A DNA stretch of 64,000 nt from Callipepla californica brunnescens (GCA_023055505.1 JALIRH010000008.1:6883775-6947774), one strand, 5' to 3'; shown: positions 24,561 through 39,100, counted from the first letter of the stretch. Numbers and translations are program-made. The notes: generated from the letters alone by a model not told the origin.

Positions 24561-27500
24561 TGTTTAAAAGCTTTCCCATCACACCTTCAAACACTTGCCA
24601 GTGCGATTAGCAGGGAAAGTGTTATCAATGAGAATCCACCTCTCAGAAAATAATTGCGTAGCAAAAAAAAGCGTTGCATTCACTGTGATATTTCTGTATT
24701 ATTTACCCACTTACCTGAAAGTCTAGGACAAGAAAACAGTACAGTGTTCAAGTTACCTGCACACTAATAAAGGTGCAATAAATAAAGTATAAGGAACACA
24801 GAAAACTTAAGAGGATAACTAATGCTAATCAAACAGTAAGCCAACAGCTGAAACTTTGTGCATTTTTGTCATTGTGAGTGCTACAGCCCCAGAGGTGTGA
24901 GGGACAAATGCACCTGCACTCAGCAAAAATACCCTAAAACAAGGAGGAGAAGCACCCTGTTCTGCCAAGATAGGGCCTGAGCACCATGCTGAATCCCTCC
25001 TGCTCTCATATCCAGCTGTTTGTTTTGCTGTTAGGCTGCTGTGATCTCCCTGAGAGTCAAAACTGTTTCTTGGCATTAGCTTGACCTCTCAAATAGCCCT
25101 TATTGACTGAAATGAAATTATTTCCAAATAAATAAAAAAGTAGGCAGATGTGGGAAGGCGGATGCTTTGTGCGAGTGAAATTGCCTCTTACCTTTCCTTC
25201 TCATTTCACATCCTCTCAGCAGCTAGGATAGCACCTTCCCCACCCACAATTGCTCTTTTTTTAAACGAGAAGTGAATACTGTTCTTGTTAATCCCAAAGA
25301 GCTTCAGCCACAGCCCACTGCAGCCCAGCATGGAGGAGAGCACCAGATGCTGCAGGAACATCTGGACCTCTCATTACATGGTCTGCCCACACCTCAGGCA
25401 AGGGCCTGCAGATCTGTTCTGCCTGGGGCTCCCACCATCGCCTTTGACAGAAAACTTTCTCCCCTCAGCTTTTTTTCCTCCAGGGTAGAACAAATTCTCT
25501 CATTTTTGCCATTGGTGGATTCCTGTTCTCCTGCTCATCCCTGCCTGTTGCTGCCCTGCCGTGGCAGGAGGAAGCTGCTAGGGGATGCTGCCTCAGCACC
25601 CAGAGGCAGATCCCCAGACCTTGCAGCCTCTGCTCTGCATCCCTTGATGCAGAACGTAGAGAAGCACTACATCTGAACATGAGGGTTTTTCTTCTCCTTT
25701 CCAGATGCCTCTTTTCTTGTCCTTTTCCTTTCAGTCCCTACATGGCTAGTCAACCTGGTACTTCACTGACGGCAGGTTGCACTGGGGACATTGCTAGAGC
25801 TTTTCTTCCTCAGTCTGCATAAGCCAGAGGTGGAGAGCCAAAAAATACTGCAGAGATCATTAGGGCAGTCCCTCCAGGAAATAAGACTGCAGTCAATTAA
25901 AGAACCAATAAACCTGCAATAGATATCAAATTGATTTTCAAGAGCCCCTCACTTAAGATAACAGTTGAAAGCTTAAAACCAGTCCAGAAGATTTTCTGGA
26001 AAATTCAAATTAGCTTTCTTTTTATTTTCATTCCACTGCTCTAAATTATACCTTCTACGGAGTGACTGAATCCCTGTTCGCCTTCTGTATCTATCAGTTA
26101 CATTATTTTGCTTTCATAGCAGGATACCAGATAAGGGAGGTAAGTACACATTATTTACAGAGACACTGTACATTTCCCTCTATACAGCAGTCCTTCCACT
26201 CCACTTAAAATCTCCACTATTAGTCTTTTTCAGGTCATCAAGATCTTTATGGTAAATTCTCTACCCTAAACACAAGTAAGAAGGGCTGCGTGCAGAGATA
26301 CCAAGAACCCAAGATGCTATCAGGAGAGACTGAGGGTAGCTGATCTGGGGAAAACCAGATGGCAGTATTCATCCATAAGCAGAACTGGAGTGGGGTGGGT
26401 AATGCAAAAAGTATTGAAGAAATACAGAAATCTCATGGGAAAGTTCATTCAAATTTAAACACAAAGATGCTCCAGTCGCATTCGCATCTGTGATACCTTC
26501 ACTTTCTGTACATGCCATTGAAATCAAGTCTTAGAAGATCTCCTTTGAATAATTGTGCTCTGAACTTTCTCTACATGATCATTCCTACTGGAACCTGATT
26601 ACGTTCACCCAGTTACAAATTGCCACAGAGGATGATATTATATTTAATCTGTGCTGTAGATCCACGCAGAGCTGTGTGGAAGTCAATTCCCTTAACTGCA
26701 GGACTGAATGCAAAGTGAACAAACAGCCTGATAGGGACTGCTGAATATGGAAATAGTTAAGTGCAAGTAAAACTCATAAAACATTTAGTCAAATCATTTT
26801 AAAATATGAATGAGCTTTAAAAATAATCAGAGATTACATCCAAACACTGTGAAAAAGAAAAAAATAGATGTTGGAAATACATATTTCTGTAGATTTGCTT
26901 ACTAGCTTCTGTACAGTTACACTGGGTTACATAGCATCAATAAGAATCAAGGGAGACAACCTATGAGAGTATAGTTGGACAAAAATATTTTGATTGACTT
27001 AATTTGGATGAAGGCAGCAAATTAAAACAGATGAGAAGAAAACCCTAGCAGAAGCCTGGACAAGCAGTTCTGCAAGGAGCTTCCTAACCACAGGAGATGT
27101 CCAGCCAAGCACAGCAAGCCTCGTTGGCACTGCAATTCCTTTCCCTTTTCCTATGTCTGAGGCTGGAAAATCTGTACTCTGAGGGAAAACATCTCAAAGT
27201 TCTTTCTAGATGCATGGCCTAGACTTCCAAATGTCCTCTCCTCAGAGCACCTGTGCTCTTTGTAACTTGCTTGCTGCAGCTGAAATCACGTTTTAAAGTA
27301 ACAAATCTCTTCTGAAATGATGCAATAGAAAAACAAACTTGGATGAAAACTGCTGTACAGATTCAAGGCTTTTCTTTCAACAGAAGCAGCCCAGCTGTAT
27401 CCTAAGTCCAGGCGTACAGACAGATTGATCATATTACTATTGTTCTCCTTCCCTGTTTAAAGTGGACACTGGATATGGCAAACATATCTCTCAAGCCATT

Positions 27501-30147
27501 ATGGATATTATAATCTGTAACAGAATACTATTCCCATTATATCTCGAGGGGGATAAGAGAAGACTTTCTTACTGTTCTTAGGTGACCAGTGTTAAATAAT
27601 CTATAGGCAAATGGATGCATTGTGATACAAGAAGGGGAGGAATTTTTTTTCTATGACTTCTGGAGTTATATCACTGAAATGCTTGCGGTGCTTTCAGAAA
27701 GTGCCCAAACTCCAACTGAGAAAGGAATGAACCAGCATACACTGGAAAAAGAAAAAAAAAATGCTCCTGATCTCGGGTAACATCAATTTTAAAGGAGTTA
27801 TTCATATGTTCAACTTGTGTCCTGCAAAGTTCTGCCTCGCACTCCTCATGTGAGTGCTTTGCATTGCCATTCAGGTCATTCCAGGTTTGATTTTCATTTC
27901 TACTTCCCCACGTCAGATGAAGGTGCCAGATCTCCTCAAAGATATTAATCAAAACCACATTCTCACTCCCAAACCAAATTCTCATCTCTCTCAGCCTTAA
28001 AAGATCAGTATACCCTGCTGCAAGGTCAAATTGGCACGGTCTTTAGGAAAAGGGCTGGCAGGATGAGAAACACCCTGTTCATAACAGTCCAGAACCTGCC
28101 AGTAACAAAAGCAAGAAGAAAAGCCTTGAATATCTGTAGCAGCTCTCAGCTCTCCTCAGGACTTGCCTTGCACTGTGTAATACAGAGAGGAAATGCTTGC
28201 TCGGGGGCCCAGATGATAACATACAGATTAATCACACGCCTGTGCAAGAAAATATGCAGGTGCATAAATTCTTTAGCTATGCCATGCATTTCCCAATGCA
28301 GACTTTTACTTTCATGCTGACAAGCTGCTGATTTTTTCGTTTTTAATTACGAACTGAAATCCCTTTTCCTATTAGTTATAAATACAACAAGCAGTCTGCT
28401 GTTTAACTTCAGATACCATACCACTCACGCAAGTTGCAAGTTTAGTCAGCTTAGTATCTCTGAAATAAAATATGTGCCGGCAGGAAAATGAAAGGTTATC
28501 TTGCATTAAATAAATACATAGTAATATGACTTCCCAGTGAAAATTCCTGCCAGATGACTACGGTTAATCTTGTAATACCATTAAACAAATCCACACTCAA
28601 AATTGTTTCTCTGCCTATCTCAAACAGTAACAAGGAAAAAAGGAAAGATATCCTCAAGTATAAGAAATAGGTTTACAAATCTAGTGATCTGACTTCTGTT
28701 CCTGGCTTTGTCACATACTGTCTGGACAACCTTTAATAAAATGTCCACTTCTCAGTAAGAAAACTTTGTAAACTGGGAATTATAAAACATTCCCCTTGTA
28801 TACGCAGGTGGGTGTACATTTGGCAGAAGAACTGACACTGAGAGTTTAAATAACACATGAAATACTGAGATCTCCCGACATTCTAATATGACTAACCTGT
28901 AAAAATAGGAAGAAAATTGTTTTTATCTAGGGAGCGAGGGGTTACTAAGCATGGACACCAGTAAGCTGCTAAATGAGTACTTTTGCTCAGTGCGTTCCCA
29001 AATGTCAGCCTCTCAGGCAGACTACTCCATTCTGCAGCTCTGGTGTGCAGTCCTGCCCTGTGCCCAGGTGCTGCACTGAGAGCTACCCCTCTTACTCCTC
29101 CTTCCCCTGCCCTTCCTTCAGCTCCTTCACCTCCAACTCTTTCCTCCCCTCTCATTAACTCTGGTCTCAAGATTGTCGAGGCTACAAGAGGTTCACTTTG
29201 GAGAACCTCTGATGCGCCTAGTAGTCACAAAAAGTAGTTTCCCTTCTGCAGATAGGCAGATTATTCTTCATTTTTCTTAGGACTGTAGTTCCATGAGAAC
29301 TTGCTTTAACATTATATAGCTACAGGGATCAACAACTCTGTGTTGTTACCAAACACATCCAACTGGCCTCCTCTTTTTTAAGGGGGAAGAAGAACAGGAA
29401 GCCCAAACTTACTGTTTACCATAGGAAGGAAGAAAATATCTCAAAAAATTAAGCCCTGCTGAAAGACAGGGCAGCACCTCACAGCTACAGCAAGCAGTGA
29501 TAGTCAGCATGCAGGGAAACAAGTTCGTCTTCAACTCATGAACTGACAAACTGGTTTCTTACAGTAATTATGAACCATTATAAACTTCAAACTTCTAACT
29601 CATTATTATATTATTAACTGCTAATTCAGCTCTTCTCTTTCTTGCCTTTTGTCTCTTGAGAGAAGTGGAAAGCATTTCAGTGCTTCTTGGAACCCGTCCC
29701 TAATGGTTGATTATTCCAGTGCTCATCCCCAGGAGCATCTAGTTACCATCTCAAATAGCATTATTACTCTAAATTAGAATGGTATTCGAAATTCTGTTAA
29801 TCCAGCAATCCTGGGGAAAAAAGAAATAGTATGCAGACACTAAATGTCCACACCGATAAGAAAGTGCTCATAGCAGAAATATGCTTTCATACCTATCATT
29901 CCATTCTTAATATTCTTGGGCAGCGTAAAATTGCAGCTTTGTTCAAGGCATGAAATGGGAAACTAAATATTTACTAAGCAAAGGTAAGACTTCCTGGAAA
30001 TAACATGTTTATCTTCAAGCCTCGCCCTACCTCTGGAAAATCAGTGTCAGCAAGCAGCTGAATATCTGTTTGAATGAGAGCATTGTCAGGTCCATGAGTC
30101 CTTCTATAACCTCCACGCCATCTACAACTCATACAATCATATACAAA

Positions 30148-30692
30148 GGTCGCTCCAAAAGTAATGCTTCCTTTTTTTTATTACGTTGGCCCACAACATC
30201 AGAGGCAGATATACTGGTGGTACAGCAGTAGAGACTGAGCCTTCCCGCCAATATTCCATTACATTCCGTTGCCATGTGACATACGGCAGCAGAGGCAGCC
30301 TGACAAAGTGGAATCTGACATAGAAGTGCGTACGAAGCAAAGGTGTGTCATTGAATTTCTCCAAGCATAAAAATATCACCCAACAACATTCATCAACTCT
30401 CAGTGAATGCTTCTGGAGACCCAGCAGCAGATGTGGGCACAGTGAGGTGGAGGGCAGAGTGTTTCAGCAGTGGTAACAGTAACAGCAGTCATTACCACTG
30501 GTGCAGTTTTATGAAGGTAGCATGCAGGCTCCTGTCCATCCCCGGTGTCAGTGCATAGCTAATGGTGGTGACTGTGTCAAAAAACAGTGTTTTGTATCTG
30601 AGAATTTGCTCTATCAAATAGTGCTATTGTGTTCTTTGTATAGTTGTAGCTTCCACAGAAATAATTAGGAGTCATTATTTTCAGAGCAACCT
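30148..30692. mobile_element. Galluhop-type mariner element, internally deleted (MITE-like)
   Basis: The terminal inverted repeats are GGTCGCTCCAAAAGTAATGC at 30148 and, at the other end, GCATTATT-like sequence ending AGAGCAACC (30670-30691). TA follows the right end, as expected for mariner target sites, while the left TA appears mutated. The length of about 545 bp is less than half of a full-length mariner, so transposase coding is mostly lost. An 80-codon open frame on the minus strand inside it is a remnant or chance frame, not an active transposase. Confidence 0.82.
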
Positions 30693-32069
30693 ACACAAGT
30701 CTGCAAATACACATAAAACCTATTACTTTTACTAAAAAAAAAATGTATTTTCTTTAGAGGATTACCACTTTTAAGTTGAAAGTCGAGTCTAATTTTTGCA
30801 CTTCAAAGAAGTTAACAACAGATACGCTCACAAAACACCATTCTCTGCAACTGAAGCAAGGAGAATACTTTCCAGTAACTTCAGTCAAGAGAAAGCAATG
30901 ACTTGAGAGTGAATTTAAGCATCTAGCCCCTGTACACTCAGAAATTCAAGTTTCCTAGAAATCATGCAGGGAATCACCCTGAAGTCATGGATCTATGAAG
31001 GCATGTTTCTAATGAGAGAAGCCATCTGGGTTCTTTCACTATCCATATTCTTCCATAATGCTATCAAAGCATTGCTGTACTCAGTGCAGACCTGTCTGGA
31101 GATCCCCAGGAGATGGAAAGAGCATCACTGACTTGATTTCTTTGCATTTTTTTACCCACTCCAGATCCATTTCTTGTAAAGAGCCCATTCAGAAAATTTT
31201 ATTGAACTTAATTACAAGCGCTTCTCCTCTCCTTTTAAAATAAGTGGCATAAACTACTTCCCACCCCCAAGCAAAAAGAAAAAACAAAATACCCTCCTCA
31301 ATTCCCAAATCTCCATTTTGAAAGTAACACCTGAAATTGCAAAGAGCTATTTGCAGCAGTGAATATGAACATATCAGTTACAACTCAGTAGAGCTCTTTG
31401 GGCCACTGAGCTAATTACGGCTGTACATCTACAGATTAAGCATTAGAAAACTGCTTTATGTGCTACTGGATAGGTAATTTCTGTCACAGCACACCTGAGA
31501 TCAACCTTTATCTTTCACACAATATTTGTCACTGTGTTCAGGTGATCTACAGCACAGGCCAAACGACAAAGAGACGAGCTGCAAGAAAGCATTGCTCGAT
31601 TAAAAGCATTAACACAATTAGTCAAACCTCTTCAATTCCAGCCCTCTATGTATTTATCCAAATACATCCCTGAAACAAAGTAGCTCAAGCGGCATGCAAC
31701 AAAGTGCTATGCTTATGGCAAAGATGGGTGAAAACAGGGAGGAAATGAATCTAGTTTATCTCATTACCAGTGTGCGCTTCAACTGCATCAGGTCACAGCC
31801 CTGCCCACCTGTACCAACACTTCTGTAATTGATTCCTACAAGTCCTCATACACTACGGCTTCCAGCTCCATTTAAATGCAGATGTGGACTAATGGAAGGG
31901 CTGTACACTTCTGAACAGGGGCTAAGGGAACATATTACTTGCCTATTCAGTAATCTGAATGCTTTTATTCTTTTCCCTAACAGCCTTTATTCTGTTGCGC
32001 GCTTTTTTTTTTTTTTAATTTAAACAACTTTTTTTTTTTTCCACCCCATGTTAAAAGAGGAAGGGGGAA

Positions 32070-32720
32070 AAGAGCTAATTATATCTGAACTGAAGTGTAA
32101 CCATGGCCCTATTAAATAGGTAGCAGTTATGGGCTATTGATCGCAGTTCACAGGAAAAGCTTGTCATGTAGTGTCAAGAGGTTAATGTAATTACAAGAGC
32201 GGGCAGCAGGATCAGCTGTGTCCTCAAATAGGCAAATAACTAAAAGCTGCTTTAGAGACATATAATGTTGTCAAAGCATAAATAATTCATCCCAGCATTC
32301 AAGAAGAAATTACTGCTCCGTTTCAGCGTATTATTCAGCCATTAAAATCCTGCCCTTGTAAAGTCTTTTGATGTAGTCATATTTTCAGTTCTAAGAGCAA
32401 TTTTGGAGCATTCAGCTTTTATTAAGCCTTATATTGTGCAGTTATCAAAGTATTAAAAAGGATATGAAATGGACTTACAATTTGTTTAATAACTACATTG
32501 CAATCCAGATAAGAAGGGGAGAGCCATGTGAATTTATGGAGTGCCTGTGCAGTGCAAAGCTGGGGCATGATGTGATGGAATTCTTCAGCTCCCTTAAGCC
32601 GGCCCAAATTAAGTGGGCTTCAGCTATTTACTGGCATTGATAGCTGCTGCAGCCTTCACAGCATTTGGTGTGCTATTACTCAAGACCCAGCTAATAGGAG
32701 AGCTGTGAGAAGCATGGACG
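32070..32720. promoter_or_regulatory. Candidate distal regulatory element 3' of EPHA4
   Basis: About 650 bp of repeat-free sequence lies right of two long T runs (31999-32040). Motifs include TAATTA at 32188-32193, TAATTAT at 32076-32082, AAATAATTCATC, GTATTATTCAGCC and TTTAATAACTAC. It has no plausible coding frame. Of the desert segments it is the one that looks most like a conserved enhancer. Confidence 0.33.
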
Positions 32721-35700
32721 CACCCAGTTATTCTCCTGTTACAGCCTCTCAACTCTCTGCTTGCCCTTCTGAAAGTCTTTGGCAATTTGATATTGGATGG
32801 CCGCCACTCTTTGTATCTGTAGTTGAATTGTGCCTTGCAGCTGTTTGTAATGTCTGTAGTTGCCTACCTTTGCTGTCAGGAGTTACGATGATGCTAACGT
32901 ATGCTGAATTACAGCAAGAAGACCCTAACTAGCTACTAGACTGCAGCTAACCCAGAGAGGAGAGGCAGTTCAGTGGAATGACAAAAGAGAGAGAACTGAT
33001 GTTGTACCACAAGGAATGACTCTTCAGCACTCCAGCTCATCTGATGCACAGACACTGCTGTTAACACAGCCAGCCTCCCCGCAGTGCCCTTCACTAGCAG
33101 CTCCTCATTGCAGTTGGATGGGTTCAGCCCACCTACTCACTACCTGAAGTTTGCTGTGACTTCGGCAACTCGTGAAACTAAAGAAATGCTGAGTCTGAAC
33201 ACATCACTTGGGTATCTCTAAAAACCATCTCTTCTTTTTAAATATCCAAACATAAGACAAAACAACAACCACCAAACAAACCCCACAGCCACTTACTCAT
33301 CTGAAATCTTTAAGAACTTTAAGGAGAAGAGATTTATTTTGACGGATAAAACAGGCTCTCATTTCAAGATGACCAAAAGGAAAGTTGACCCCCAAAACAC
33401 GAGCCAAGTCAAGCTCTCCCCATAGTAACTGTCTGCCCTACTTCCCTACCAGATGCTACCCCAGCCCATCCCCTGCCTACCTGGCACAGCTGGAAAACGC
33501 TGCCATGAGCCCTACCCTCCCTCTGCTCTGTGAGCAGCACTGCTGTATGAACACTGCCAGTATCACAGAGTCTGTAGTGAGCTTTTAGATAATGGTGGCT
33601 GTGAACTACTGAACATTTATCGTAAAATAAAAAGGCAGGCTGTATTTGGTGTACAATTACAGAAAACAATCAGAGAATGAAATACTACAGCACTCAAATC
33701 ACCACTGCCTGTGATTGGCAGCAACCTGACAAAGAAGGGAATAAAAATTTAGTTACAGAGCCATTACAGGAGAAAAGAGGGAATAAAACAGAAGCTAAAG
33801 GTGAAGCTGAGCAGACCACAGTTGCAAAAAGCAACAATTTCAGGGAAAAGATTTATCAACAGAGGACAGAGAAAATACGAAGAAAGCAGAAAAAAAACCA
33901 CACATCACCGTATGGAAATCTTTAAAGCACAATTCTGACATAGCAGTTGCCCTTCCAGCTTGTTGCTGAGAAGAAAAACAAGTAAAATCCTCCCAAAAAC
34001 TGCTATTCAACTTCTGAACAGGCCGGCCCCAAAAGGAAGGCATTTTGACAGCAACACATAAAGGGACAAAGAGGAACTATTTTCTCCCCAGATAATCTCC
34101 CCTAAACAAAAAATCAAGTTCTCAAGAAAAATCCTCAAAACAATGAAACGGGTCCTCACTGTGAACATCCTCATCTCTGAGCCTTGTGCACTGCCCCTTC
34201 TTTTCAGCTTCCCATACCTGGTGCACAGATGTTTGCTGTGCAGGGAGGGGAGTTTGTCTTGGCTTTGTGAGTACACACAGTGTTGACAGTGGGATTTTGA
34301 TGTTTCTTACACTATTTCATTCATAACCCAAGGAAGAGAGCCCAGTTTATTCCTAAGGGAGGTTGAATTCAGTATCTTAAATTCACTACACATAAAAGAT
34401 CATCAGGAGAGTGTCAACATTCTGTATACATAATTTACACCTCCATATAATTAAATAAAAGATGGAGAATGTTCGAAACAGCAAAAACAAACCTAAACAG
34501 CTTACTGATGGTCCCACATTCAGGAACTTAATAAATAAATAAAGGGAGGAAAAATAGGAGCTTTCCTACACCATTTTCCTGTTCTTTAGAATTTACATGG
34601 CCCTGTGGTCACTCTGAGATTTCAGTTCTGAAATCACCACGTGACTGACTCCATCAGGTGGAGATTTATTCCAACTTGGGGCTGTTCTTGTCCTCATTCC
34701 TACCAGTACACATCATCAGCCCCGAAAGAATCAACCAGCCCATTTCATGACTTACAGCCTTAGTCTCCCACGACCCTGTCCTGTGATAAGCAAGGATCAA
34801 TGCCTGCTTTTCACACGTGCCATGTGGTAAAAATGAGATTGATGCACACACGCCCCTATGTTTGCTTGGCAGTAGCTCAGTGGTCTGCCACAGCTGCATG
34901 AAACAAAGCTCATCATTGAGTCAAAGCCCTTATAACGAACAAAGTGAAAGCCTGAAGTTTTCACCTGGCATAGATTAGAAAATCTGGCTGTTCTGCACTT
35001 TGGGATAATACCTTTGGAAAAACATAGATTACCAGAAAGAGACAGCCTTACTCAAAAAGTTTTTGTCCATTTTCCAGAAAGCAAGCTCCACATTTCTGGT
35101 TGATAAAGCAGTCTGAAGCCGTGCCTCCTGCAGGCGAATGGGGCTGAGCTGAGCTCCTTGCTGCTAGGAGCTTCGCTAAGCAATTGGATAACAAAACAGG
35201 CAGGTTGAAATCTCTCCTCTTTGAAGGCAATGATAAACCTCCCAGTGGGGCTGGGATTTAACTTGAGGATTACAGCTGCTGCAGATCAATCCTCTACCAG
35301 GTTTAGTGAAGTTAGGCCAATTAACACCAGCCAAGGGCACAGCCCCTTCATCCTGCCCAGAAAGCAATAATATCCATTATTGTGCTTCCCAGCCAGCACT
35401 CTGCCATTCTTCTTCACCACAATTTTCCCCTCTGTCTCCCACCTTTTCTAGTTTCACAGTTCTGACCCTTGGCGTGCAGGGCCCTCTGAAGCCTTAAAAA
35501 TATTTGTTCTCTGAGAAGTAATAGAAAGAAAAATGTTTGGATTGTTGGCTTCATCAGGAATCCGCTTTATTCATGTCCAATTAAAACAAAGATAAAAAGT
35601 AATCTCTTCATCTTCAGTGAGGAAAGAGCTGGGTCCTTTTAAATATACAAATCCAATGAAATAACACACAGACTGCCAGCCCCAAATCAGATGTACATGG

Positions 35701-36058
35701 AGGGTCATATGAAACACATTACGAACATCTGCCCTGCATCTAAGGCTACATCCAGGGACTTCTCAGGGCCACTGTCTGTGTCCTGAACTCCTTAACACAC
35801 AACAGGCTGTACGTTCTTAGCTTATTTTTTGCTTCAGTAATTAGTTGCTAGTCCTCCAAGGCAGCAGAACTGCTTCTAAGAAGTCCATTGAGGTACCAGA
35901 CAACGTGTTATTTGGAAAACCAATAATCATACATAAGAAAAAATTAACTCACCCAACCAGTGATGAGGGTCTTCAGCTACAGAACACCCCTCAAGAAGCA
36001 GCCCTTGTCCAGGAGATGTTCCCCTTTCAGAGGCCAGCCCTTAAATGAGCCCAGGGAG

Positions 36059-36131
36059 GGCTGGCCCCTGGGCCCACTTCATCGCATGGGAGCACAGGTG
36101 AACTGCTGCACCTGTGCTTCCTGGGCCAGCC
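36059..36131. repeat. Nested inverted repeats with paired E-boxes
   Basis: The outer arms are GGCTGGCCC (36059-36067) and GGGCCAGCC (36123-36131). The inner perfect arms are AGCACAGGTG (36091-36100) and CACCTGTGCT (36109-36118) with an 8-base loop. The inner arms carry CAGGTG/CACCTG E-boxes. It may be part of an unrecognised repeat. Confidence 0.75.
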
Positions 36132-39100
36132 ACCCCTACCAGGGCTCAATCTGCAGTTCAAGCTGTGACAGAACACTTGCCCTACAGCAGTAAATATAGC
36201 CGTGTGTGCTTTTAATTTGTCAGAGCAGACTAAGTACCGTTAATGTGGCTTCGTTTTTCATTATTATGATTGTAAAACTGGTCAAGTTGTCTTTGAAAAA
36301 GTTCTCTTTTCCGCAGCTTCATATTATGTGTTGCTCCTCTCCTTTTCACCTCTTTCTCAGCTCCTCCTGTTTTCCTGCTGTACTCTGCTCTGCCCAGTTG
36401 CCTCCTTTTGCTTCCAGGCAGAGCTGCTGCAGTGCAGCTCCGTACCTGCTTGCCAAGCTAGGGCTGAACCCAAGCACTGGAAGACAAACCATGCCAGCTT
36501 TGTGCTATTCAATACCAAGCAAACCCCAGCTGACTTCTTAGACCATCTTTAAGGCTGCTTTGCACTTAGAGAAATCTGGCCCTTGGAATATGAACAGCTT
36601 TTTATGTTGCCTTCTCTATAAGTGATGGTTTCTTGCTGGGAAGGTTTGATTGATTGAGGCAACATAAAAAAAATCCCACACAACTCAGTTGCCCAGTCAC
36701 ACACTGGGTTTCAAATAGCAGTACATCAAAGAGGACAGTTCAAGAGCTGAACGCTTGGCTGCACTCTTCAGCAAATCCATTAAAACAATCCAGTTTGCTT
36801 TATGAAATGATACATAAACAAAAAGAGCAACAGCATATATATCATATGCCATCCACAAATGAACACAGCTGAAACTTGGCTTCTTCAGCTGCATTTCACT
36901 TGAACTAAAGCCCCAGAATGCAACTCAGAGGCCAACGAGAAAAAAAAAAGGCACTGAATGGAATAGATGAAGCAATGTAGCTCGGCTCAGCCCAGCCCAG
37001 CACTGCCCCAGGTTAACACACAGCTGCAGTTCACCTCATCCGCAGGGATGAGTGCTAATTCACAGCATTACATATGGAGGAGATGAGCCTCAGCACAGAC
37101 TCAGACATCACTGTGGACACAATTTGTTCACAAATAGGACCTCCAGTTGCTCAATTTAAGATTCCATATGTTGTTCCTGCTAATAATGAGATTCTAAAGA
37201 TTATGAGATAAACTAACTTGTCATTCTGATTCAAAAAGGTAAGCTCATAAGTCCGTGGAAATCCCTTTTTAATACGAGCAGAAAAGGCTTAGTGTTGACA
37301 TGAGCTTGTTCAACAGCAAATAAAAATTAGAACCAATAATGAAAAGGGCGGATGGACAGCAGGTTTGTACACCGGCAGGACAACAAGGCTCAGTGCCATG
37401 AAATCAGACAGTGCCTCAAGCTGTGTGAGGAAGCCACGAGCTCTGAGCTGCCCAGCTGCTCCTGGGCACACAGAGAGCACTGCACACAGCTCCTCACCTA
37501 CACAAGGGGCAAACCCCTGCTCAGAGCACAAAGCACATACATAGAAACGTGCCTGATGTTCAGCAACTGCTGTCATTGTGTACAAAGAGAGGAAATGTGC
37601 AGTACCCAATAGCACCACGCTGCCTTTACTTCCTCAGTAATTTAAAATAGAGCTGCTTTTCATTTATCCCCGGGATGTGCATATCTGCATTAAATGGTGT
37701 TGTTACACTCTCCAGATGCGTGTCACCATGACAAGCACGAGTCCCCCTGTCCTGTACCACCAATGGGGCACAGTGCAAGCGGCAACTGGGACACGGGAAA
37801 CCCTCACCAGTGGCAATGTAAGAAGGATGAGGGAGGTTTAATGGTGGAAAAGGAAGGGACTGACACAAACGGGAGCTGGAGAACAGGAACAATGAACGAA
37901 GTGGGATGAGCGTAGGAAGGAAGCAATCAAAAAGCAATAAACTAGGGCTTCGTTGGGCAAGCCTTGGTTTGAGGCTTGCAGCTCCAAGAGTGAACGCGCT
38001 GCAGGACCAATGATCCAAGCACAGGCAAAGAAACCCAGCCCAGCACTGCTGGCAGAGGAAGGAATAGCTAACAGCTACAGCCACAGATCTGCTGGGAGAG
38101 GAATTTCAGCAAAAACCTGCAGAGTACACCCGTGGTTCTGCTGCCAGCTGAGCAGAGGCCCTTGCTTTATTTATTTTTCTCTCTGGTTTCTTTGATCAGT
38201 GCCCTACAAATCTGAACACAGGACCCAGAACTGACCAGATGTACTTCTGGAAGACAAAACCATTCTGTTGAGCTTTTTCTCCTCAAATGCAAACAACAAA
38301 AACTTGTTTCAGTTGGCTCAGTGTTTGGCAACAAATATCTCTGGGAGGAGAGAACGGAGACAGTATTATTTTATAACATGTAAACTACAACCTGAAAAAA
38401 CAACACGTCCCTCTCCTCCCAGCCAGAGAGGCTGCAGCTGTGGCTGGCACTTAAATGAGACATGCAGCAGATGGGTTACACCTGGGGTAATTCTTGCAGC
38501 TGGTAAAGCCTGGGTACACATTGACCTTTGGTGGTCAATTCACCCTGCAAAGGCAGTGCTGAAGGCAACTGGTTGCATTTATCTTAGATGCGAGCAAAAA
38601 TCTGAAATCAGGGTAGAAAAATGATGGCACGTCAGTGCAGCGTTGATCTTTTCTCCTTAATCAAACTAGCCCTAAGAACAAATAAAGAAGAGTCTCTGAT
38701 AAATCAAGTTACCAACCAAATCTTGTAACTGTTACAAGCAGAGATTTCAACCATGACCCAAAATACATGGGTATTTTATAGAGGCTACATGCTCGCAAGA
38801 CAATCACTAAGTTTTCTGAGGTGTTCGTTACTGTTATCAGAACCAGGCAGTCTGTGCTTTCCTAGCTGCTCCCAGTTGTAAAGTACATCCTAAAGGTGTC
38901 CCAGGGATGGTCCTGGGGCAGGTGAGCCCACACACACAGAGTTTTGGCTGTATTCTTAAGAGCAAACTCTTGCACATGCGGTGCAAAACTCGACACAAGG
39001 AGCAGGGCAGTGTTCAGCACAGTGCCAGTGCACCTGCACAGCATTCAGACAGCGATGGCTTGTATGCAGGGAAAGGTGCAGATAAATGGTGTGCTGCCTC

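Larger units (their letters stand above)
20550..30147. other. Intergenic
   Basis: Apart from the A run at 22150 and the candidate element at 24240-24560, no gene, RNA or transposon was recognised. A 134-codon frame at 25272-25676 lies in locally GC-richer DNA and has no visible domain. Confidence 0.65.

Noticed and set aside
25272..25676. 134-codon plus-strand frame
   Set aside because: No domain or family resemblance. A second overlapping frame and locally high GC suggest chance.
30137..30379. 80-codon frame overlapping the mariner element as a possible transposase
   Set aside because: Too short, and it reads through the terminal repeat. The element is internally deleted, so no functional transposase is present.
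37626..38084. 152-codon open frame on the minus strand, rich in Ser, Leu, Pro and Cys
   Set aside because: No domain, no conserved start context, and overlapping frames on the other strand. It is consistent with chance in moderately GC-rich DNA.
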